Assembly (NCBI GenBank): GCA_000708835.1
Contig: DF237540.1
Coordinates: 2,775 to 54,997 of the forward strand
From: Klebsormidium nitens
Taxonomy: Eukaryota; Streptophyta; Klebsormidiophyceae; Klebsormidiales; Klebsormidiaceae
DNA: 52,223 nt
Direction of reading: 5' to 3'
The notes under the pieces were generated by a model. The model worked only from the letters and a program-made list of their open reading frames with translations. It was not told the origin of the DNA and did not search any database. The translations under genes and the position numbers were made by a program. Position 1 is the first letter of the stretch. Each line of letters opens with the position of its first letter. Positions 46,025 to 52,223 of the stretch are shown in pieces.

Positions 46025-47420
46025 ATGCCCGAGGGATACAAGATCCATATCAATAAGCTGGATGTGGAGAACTATAGCCTACTGGAAATCGAAGATTAGA
46101 TTTCTACTGACTCCCCAAGACCTATTCGGATGGAGTTGAAGATCTTGTAGCGCACCCCGCTCAATCAAAGAAACTGATGTCCATCATCGAGCTGAACGTT
46201 GAAGATTGAGGCGTGCAAGATGAAGTCGGGTCACTACCATCCGTGACCAGGTATGCACATGGGTCGGGCAAAGCCTCGGATTTGTATAGGGACCTGGTCG
46301 TCACCAGTGTCAGATCAAGCCGGGCGAGTTGGCGTGGAGCCTGCTTGCGGGATTGCCCACTGAAACGTTTAGTATACACTAAAAACAATCCAAGAAGCTG
46401 GCAGAGAGCGCCATAAGCTTGGTGGATATGATTCTACCAAAGTTTGAGGGATTGCCCGAGGAAAAGGGCGGCAGTGGGTCGTAGGCTCCGCTGTGGCCTA
46501 TGCATGGTCGGGCGGAAAGGCCAAGCAAGTAGAAAGGCCACGGCAAGGATAAAAGCCGGGGCAAGCGGCTGAGTTCGGTCGCATTGCCCGGAAGTGTTGC
46601 AAGCCGGACTTAAGCGTGAGCACATGCCGGAGCAAAAGAAGGGAGAGAAACCTTCCAAGGGTCTTCAGCGTCGACTGAAGGGGTGTCTGTATCAACGAGT
46701 GGCTTTTCGATTCGTGGACTCTCAAAACCTAACCGGGAACAAGAGCTTATTTGAGACCCTCAGAACTTTTTTGCGGGGAGTGGCCGAGAAGTCACGTTTG
46801 GGGACAAGGGAACCCTATGGGCAAAGGGGAGCGGCTCCGTCGAGCTGCGGTGTGCGACACCAACGGCGAAAGTTTGGTCGCCGTCTGCAAAACGTGACGT
46901 ATGTCTCGAGGGTGGCGGCGAATAATTATAATTTCGGTACTTGCAAGGCAACCGAAGTCGCCTCGGTGGTGTTCAAGGAGAACGGCAACTGCGAGCTTGG
47001 AATTGACAAGGATTCGTCCTTATTGCTCAGAAAGTGAATAGATCTACCGTACGTGGTCAACCGGGCTCAAATGGACACGTGCTACTTGTGGAGCCGAAAA
47101 CGGCGGAGTTATGGCACCGACGGTTGGGACACGCCAGGTACGAAAATCGGCGAAACTTGGTATATGGCGATCTCGTGGAACTTGGTCGGGAAGAAACTTG
47201 AACGCGTTTCGGGCGCCTATACCCTTGGTGTGCGAGCGGCCCTGCACAATGGGAAAGCAAACTAAGCTTCTCAGCCCAAGTTCCCGGAATCCGACTCGAC
47301 TGAGCATGGAGCCTCTCGAGCTAGTCCACATGGATGTTCAATGGGCCAATGCGGGTAGCCTCAGTAGGGGGTAGCCGGTTCTTCGCCACGTTCTTGGACA
47401 ACTACAGCAAACTTTTGGTT
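46025..47420 (+). pseudogene. Copia gag and 5' integrase, upstream of insertion
   Basis: The gag-like start at 46025 (MPEGYKIHINKLDVENYSL) is stopped and frameshifted within 60 bases. A zinc-knuckle remnant lies near 46575-46610. The pre-integrase domain keeps DTCYLWSRKRRSYGTDGWDT, a shifted form of the LWHRRLGH motif. EPLELVHMDV and FATFLDNYSKLLV mark the start of the integrase core, including its first catalytic Asp (in the HMDV). Coding is cut at 47420 by the inserted element. Confidence 0.75.
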
Positions 47421-48213
47421 CACACGCAACCTAGGGTGGGTTTCGGTCCGTACAAATCCGCGATCTCGTCAGTTTTCGTGACGAATTTGCGACAAAATCG
47501 CAACGCCGGGGTACCGGCGCCGATACTGATCAGTGCGGAATATTTTAGAAACAGAGTCCCGAATTCGGATCGAGAATCCATATAAACTTTGGTAAGGACG
47601 GTGACCGTTGAACTTCCGCGAATCCAAGAGGTACGGTTTCGCCGTGCTGCGGACCCAGTCTGTCGCGCGACACATTTCAAAATTTCAGGTCTTGATTTGA
47701 AGTACGATCGGACGACCGCGTGCCGCTACAACGTACCCCGATACCCCAGCAAGTCCGTGGGACGGTAGAAGAAGGAAGGATGAGTGTCATGAAAAGCTTC
47801 TCCTTGAAGCTCACCACAGCGCCACCATGGCAGCCAACTTTGGCAATATATAGGTGCACCTGCCGATATGCCACGACAAAAGGCCTTGAGGGGACTTCAA
47901 AGACATGCATTGACGCCATTCTAGACTAGGTTTTATGGCTGCACCTTAGGCTTGTCTACAACATATAAAGCCTGACTGAGGCTTTGAGCCCCATTTTAAG
48001 TCTACATTTTGAGTGTAACTTAGTGTGACACTGATTCTACTAGTACAAACAATGTCTTAGACCTGGCGGGTCAGCCGACGCGATTGCCTTTCAGAACGTA
48101 CCGTCATTCGCCGTTACTAAAATCGTCCAATTCATCGAGTCGGAAATTGACTCGGATCGAATTAGACTCGCGACACGATCGACACGGCTCGGAACCACCC
48201 TAGGTTGCTTGTG
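47421..48213. mobile_element. 793-bp terminal-inverted-repeat element inserted in copia integrase
   Basis: The left end is CACACGCAACCTAGGGTGGG and the right end, as reverse complement, CACAAGCAACCTAGGGTGGT; the inverted repeat extends imperfectly for about 30 bases. The left flank ends CTTTTGGTT and the right flank starts TTGTAGTCCCC. Removing the element and one TT gives CTTTTGGTTGTAGTCCCC, which encodes the LLVVVP expected in copia integrase and matches FLVVVP in the minus-strand copy. The target duplication is therefore 2 bases (TT). The interior has no convincing protein; the longest frame is 69 codons. Ends starting CACA recall CACTA-type elements, but the 2-base duplication is atypical, so the superfamily stays open. 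Confidence 0.85.
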
Positions 48214-49130
48214 TTGTAGTCCCCTGAAGCAAAAAAGCGAGGTGGCCAATAGACGAAGGGGACAATAAACCGATTGGAATTGCAATTAAGGAAGAAGCTC
48301 AAGTCGACGGTGCAAACGGATCAGGGCAAGGTGAACGTCATCAAGGCCCTTGAAGACGTGTTCGGGGGCAAAGGGATGGTTCACGAGAGGACGCCCCCTA
48401 CAATACCAACTCAATGGGTCGGCCGAGTAATCTGAACCAGGGTTTGAAGCAGAAAATTCAGACGATGCTCGAGGACTTGGGGTTGCCCAAAGAGTTGTGG
48501 GCGGAAGCTGTGATAACGGCCAACTACACTCAGAACCGGACGTCCGTGAGCGCACATGGGAAAACGAGGGGAAAACTCCCTGGAAGACGTTCGTCGGTGT
48601 AAACGAAGCCTCAAATGAGAAGTTTTTGGCGGCCGAGCCTTCAGACACGTCCCTAAGCAGCGAAGGCGTAAGTTAGATCCGGGGAACGAGCAATGTGTGT
48701 TCATGGGGTACGAGCCGCGGGCTTGAAGGCGTGCATCTAGGCTTTGGGGCCGTGACGCGATATGGATTATCTCCAAGAACGTCATACTTGACGAGGGGAT
48801 TGGGGGCGATGGGGTTGTCGAACTTGGCTCCAACCCCACGGACGGTCTTGAGACGGCGGAGGGTCTGTACGGCGCACAGGTTCAGACGGAAGCCCATGAT
48901 AGATCCAAAGTTGATTCTCTGCGCAAGGACGACACGACCGCGCGCGCGCGACCGCTGCTGTCGCTTTCGCAAACGAGCCAAAATAAGGGGCAACTCTGAA
49001 AGCGTGCGCAAAGACAAGGCAGAGCCGAAAGAGATTGAGGAGGATACCAAGATGCAAATTTGCGGCTGCCTAGAGGTACTCAGTGCGTCAAAGACGCGCA
49101 CCGAAGAAGAGCCAACATAGCGTCGTAAAA
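48214..49130 (+). pseudogene. Copia 3' integrase and linker, downstream of insertion
   Basis: It resumes with LKQKSEVAN, then INRLELQLRKKLKSTVQTDQ and IKALEDVFGGKGMVHERTPP (integrase core C-terminal half), LGLPKELWAEAVITANYTQN, and, in another frame, VFMGYEPRGLK and IWIISKNVILDEG, the segment that precedes the reverse transcriptase in copia elements. Several frameshifts and stops are present. A charged linker follows, but no reverse transcriptase. Confidence 0.75.
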
Positions 49131-49200
49131 GTAGCGCGCGACCATGCCCCTAATCTGGAGGCCGTACAAGCCACCACTTCAGATCTCAAAGTTGATCGCG

Positions 49201-49857
49201 GTGGAGGATAAGGTGCTTTTGGCCGTCAAAATCTTCATCGACGGTGCTAAAGTGCCTCATCCAAACACCAGGCAGAATGCAGTGTCAAGTTGGGGCGAAA
49301 ACGTTCTGCCCGTGCATAGTGTGGCTGCGCGTGCAGAGTGTGCACTTTGCGAGATGGCCGCACGAGCAAAAAAGTGATGCCATGCCACACGTCGCATACT
49401 TAGGCCACCAAATAAGCTACCCGGTCCAAACCTGTCAGACTAAACACTAGTACCGTACGGTCTTGGAGTTCAGCCTCTACGGTCACGGTATTATTAATGT
49501 GATGTTGGGCGGCAGTAGTAGACCGCCGCGCGATAAACCGCAAGAGGCCGTGTCAATCACAAATTGTTGCCAGGCATTTGACTCAAGCTGAGGCCGGTCG
49601 TGGATTGCGCGGAAAATTTATCTCCAAGGCATGCTAGCGATATAAAGTGACGGTCGGACATAGTGGTCGGGTGCTATTTTGTTCCACGGTGCTTGTGTCC
49701 AAAGCTCAACTGCCGCTAACACTGCCTCCGAACCTTATCCTATTACAAACGAATCTTATCTCCATTCCCCGAGCATTTCTCCATCAAGCAACCGGGCTGA
49801 GTTAAGGGCATCATTCGCAAGCTCCTTCTACAACGCTATGCAAGACTTGGACGCCTA
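49201..49857. other. Junction between two convergent copia relics
   Basis: No recognisable retroelement protein lies here. It should contain the 3' boundaries or deletion scars of both copia copies. A frame at 49679-49873 has no known motif. Confidence 0.4.
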
Positions 49858-50251
49858 CGCCACGTTCCCGTGAGCGTCCCGCTTGATCTTGTTAACCCAC
49901 TTCATGGAAGCCGGCTTGACCCCAATTTTGTGACTATCTCCCACGTTCCGTTTTCTAGGAGGGAACGCATCTCCTCGCCCATAAAGTTCCGCTAAACGTC
50001 ACTCTTCTTTCCCTCTACAGCTTCCTAATATTTATGCGGTTGTTGATGCTCCCCTAACCCTAATCGATGCTTTGCTGCTTCAATGTCTGCCGCCAAGTTG
50101 GCGCGGAATTACCTCCCCGGTGCCCGCCTAGCGCTGGCGGGGCACCTCTGGGCAGCCGGTAGTTGAATCCCTTGGTCCACCTCCATCTCTTTCGACCGTA
50201 TGCCTCTGCTTGGCGCTTTAAATTTGGAACTTCCCCGAATTGGCCGGCTTT

Positions 50252-51188
50252 TTATTTTGGCGCGCTGACCCGCTCCAATAAGGGCCCCTTTTTGATCCCT
50301 AGCGGATCTTGTTCGCCACCCTCCACCGCCGTGGGCGATTCCTCCTCTAGATCGGAGCTAAGCTCAACAACCGCTTTGTTTGCTTTCTCGTCGAAATGGA
50401 CGTCCTGGCGGATGATGAGCTTCCGGTCGCTTTCATGGGGCACCCGGTATGCCTTAAAGTCTGGCTCATACCCTACGAACACACCTCGCTCTGATCCGAT
50501 CCACTTATGTCTTCGTTATTCTGGCACGTGCGCAAACGTCCGCGCCCCACATGCCCGCAAGTGTACCACCGTCGGCTTTTTGCCGAAGAACGCCTCCCAC
50601 GGGGTCACCCTGTGCGCGCTCACAGGGGCCCGGTTCCGGGTGTGGTTGGCCGTCTAGTATGGCCTCCACCCACAACTCCTTCGGCAGCCCCAATGGTTCT
50701 CGAGCATCGCCCGGACCTTCTCCTCCAACTGTGAATGAGCCGCTCTGCCGATCCGTTTTGCTCGGCCATGTACGAGGCGGTCTTTTTGTGCACCGTAACT
50801 TTGCCCACAAAGACGTCCTTGAGAGCTTTATTGACGTACTCTTTCCCCCGATCCGTCCGCACCATTTTTGAGCATCTTCCCCAATCGCAACTCCAGCCGG
50901 TTGATCACGTGCTCAGTCACCTTGGCTACTTCGCCCTTCTACTTTGCGGGGACCACAACCAAGAATTTGTTGTAGTCGTCTGAAACCGTGGCAAAGTACC
51001 GGCTGCCTCGCATCATAGGCACCAGCATTGGCCCACCGACGTCCGTGTGGACTAGCTCGAGAGGCTCCGAAATCACGAACTCCGACCGCGTGTGTGAGTT
51101 GGACTCCGAAAAAACTTGCTGCGTTTGCTTCCCCATGATGCGGGATCACACACCTAGCTTTTAAATCATATGAGCGCTCAAAACGCAC
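50252..51188 (-). pseudogene. Copia integrase with GYEP segment (frameshifted)
   Basis: The integrase core is in two main frames. SEPLELVHTDVGGPMLVPMM and SRYFATVSDDYNKFLVVVPA (51075-50940) contain the first catalytic Asp. VRTDRGKEYVNKALKDVF with VHKKTASYMAEQNGSAERL (50862-50750) contains the second Asp; the expected catalytic Glu falls in the AERL-adjacent region. MFVGYEPDFKAYRVPHESDR and IIRQDVHFDEKANK (50482-50390) are the usual linker between integrase and reverse transcriptase. Frames are broken between these blocks. Confidence 0.85.
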
Positions 51189-51701
51189 TCGGCTTCACCT
51201 CAACGCCCTCGACGAGATTCCTTGCACCATCTTCGCCAAGTTCTCAAACGAAGCGTGTCCCATCCGGCGGTGCCACAACTCCGCCGTCTCGGCTTCTCTC
51301 ATGAGGAAACACTTGTCCGTCTTTGCCCGGTCAAACATGTAGATCTCCTTCCCTTCTCGAGCTTCAAGGACTACTTCCCCGTAGCCGCAAGCTCACAACT
51401 ATTCTGCTTGAACGACACCGTCGCGACTTCGGTCAAGCCTTGCTCACCGAGATCAAGTTTGCCGCCATGACATACGTCACGATTTGCAGAGTGAACAGAC
51501 TTTCTCCGGTCGGTATTGCACACCGCAGCTCGACCGTGCCGCCCCCCTCTGCCCACCAGGTTCCCTTGTCCGCGAACGTGGACTCTCGGCCATTCCCCCC
51601 AAAGATATCGAGAGTCCTTAATAGGTTCTTGGCCCCGGTCAGGTGTTGAAAGCTACCCAAATCGACGTGCCTATAGTTTGGCAGCTACCCCTTCAATCTC
51701 G

Positions 51702-52112
51702 CTAAAGGCCACTCCTTTGATTTTTCTTCGACCTCTTTGCTCCGATTTGAGCTCCCGCATATTCGGCTTCTCTTCCCGGCAATGTCACCCAACTCTCCGT
51801 AATTGTAGCACTCAGGGTATTGAACGAGCTCGAGGGTCCCGCAAGCACGCTCCAAGCCAACTCTTCCTGCTTCAATTCGAAACCGGTAGCTGTCAAGTCC
51901 CAAAATAAGTCCTTTGCTCGAGCCACGTACACGGTCACAGGCTCAGCCGACTTCATTTTGAAAGAATGCGACTCGTGGCTAAACTGCAACTTCGTTGCGT
52001 GGGATTTGCTCTTGTAGGTTGTCTCAAGAAGATCCCAAGCCTCCTTTGCGGTTTTGCACGCCTGACTCCTCCCCCAATGATGGTCATCAAAGTTTAGCCC
52101 AATGATGGACAC
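51702..52112 (-). pseudogene. Copia gag fragment
   Basis: An open frame of 136 codons starts MSIIGLNFDDHHWG and includes AKEAWDLLETTYKSKSHATK, then FELKQEELAWSVLAGPSSSF and NTLSATI. This is the retrotransposon gag UBN2-type domain. The zinc knuckle follows in another frame as ECYNYGELGDIAGKRSRIC, with the second Cys and the His of the CCHC motif lost, so nucleic-acid binding by it is unlikely. The true 5' end of gag lies right of the frame start or beyond the window. Confidence 0.85.
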
Positions 52113-52223
52113 CGCTTTCGTTGATTCAGATGCGTGCTCCTTGGGATCCGTTACTCGTCCCAGCTACTCCAATCAATGTAGTTACCTACACTAATCTTGT
52201 CTATGTAAACGTTGAACCCGTTA

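Larger units (their letters stand above)
46025..49200 (+). mobile_element. Decayed Ty1/copia retrotransposon, gag to integrase, plus strand
   Basis: Order on the plus strand: gag start (NKLDVENYS, then WKSKIRFLLTPQDLFGW in a second frame, 46025-46135), a degenerate zinc knuckle (EFGRIARKCCKP near 46575-46610), the pre-integrase region (about 46800-47270), the integrase core (EPLELVHM about 47310-47330, RFFATFLDNYSKLLV about 47377-47420), the rest of the integrase (NRLELQLRKKLKSTVQTDQG, LGLPKELWAEAV, about 48214-48530) and a VFMGYEP/IWIISKNVILDE segment (about 48699-48795). The right boundary, about 49200, is uncertain and no reverse transcriptase was found. Frames are broken many times. A separate 793-bp element splits the integrase at 47421-48213. 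Confidence 0.8.
49858..52223 (-). mobile_element. Decayed Ty1/copia retrotransposon, minus strand, continuing past the window
   Basis: Read on the minus strand from the right edge: gag (52112-51702), a degenerate zinc knuckle (about 51820-51770), the pre-integrase domain (about 51660-51180), the integrase core (about 51075-50620), the GYEP segment (about 50482-50252) and the start of reverse transcriptase (about 49995-49858: EEMRSLLENGTWEIV, then MKWVNKIKRDAHGNVA). Similarity stops at a TAG just after this, so the element lacks most of its reverse transcriptase. The 5' end lies beyond 52223. It is of the same lineage as the plus-strand copy, as shown by matching integrase and GYEP segments. 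Confidence 0.85.

Overview
This is a eukaryotic nuclear window. It holds nine intron-containing genes, embedded in transposon debris and gene-poor DNA, and two assembly gaps (20414-20554 and 34977-35279). Exons and introns of the host genes are GC-rich, introns are GT-AG and often end in a GT-rich tract before the acceptor, and the spacers are near-balanced in base composition. The gene families are of green-plant type: an alkaline-phytoceramidase-like protein, a plant-style two-RRM glycine/tyrosine-rich hnRNP, an HYOU1-like chaperone ending in HDEL, RAD23 and UBC13. The Ty3/gypsy relic carries a cytosine methyltransferase upstream of its reverse transcriptase, a configuration reported in the charophyte Klebsormidium. 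A green alga, perhaps a streptophyte alga, is therefore the best guess; this is inference from gene content.

Layout. 1-8.6 kb is transposon territory: a frameshifted gypsy element with a methyltransferase (781-4577) and a non-LTR reverse-transcriptase zinc-finger scrap (6631-7100). 8.6-18.9 kb holds a divergent pair, NF-YC (minus) and an ER HSP110/HYOU1-like chaperone (plus). 18.9-22.7 kb is a spacer with tandem repeats, a gap, a perfect hairpin and a 389-bp inverted-repeat element with a candidate target duplication. 22.7-28.8 kb holds a two-RRM hnRNP (minus), a small membrane protein of unknown function (plus) and an alkaline-ceramidase-family protein (plus). 30.5-33.6 kb encodes a membrane-anchored GT2-GT4 glycosyltransferase fusion (minus). 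34.6-37.2 kb encodes an unrecognised protein with two CxxCxGxG motifs, interrupted by the second gap. 38.8-44.9 kb is a divergent RAD23 (minus) / UBC13 (plus) pair. 45-52.2 kb holds two convergent, decayed Ty1/copia elements, one split by a 793-bp inverted-repeat insertion.

The gene models were built by hand. For NF-YC, HYOU1, the hnRNP, the ceramidase, the glycosyltransferase, RAD23 and UBC13, every junction uses GT/AG, phases match, and the joined frame is open throughout. These genes contain no frameshifts, so the many frameshifts in the transposons probably reflect decay and not poor sequence.

Two neighbour pairs make functional sense. NF-Y works with bZIP factors on ER-stress promoters in land plants, and here an NF-YC gene lies head-to-head with an ER chaperone whose upstream region contains a CCACGTCA element. 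RAD23 and UBC13 are both ubiquitin factors linked to DNA damage and are also head-to-head. Shared control is inference in both cases.
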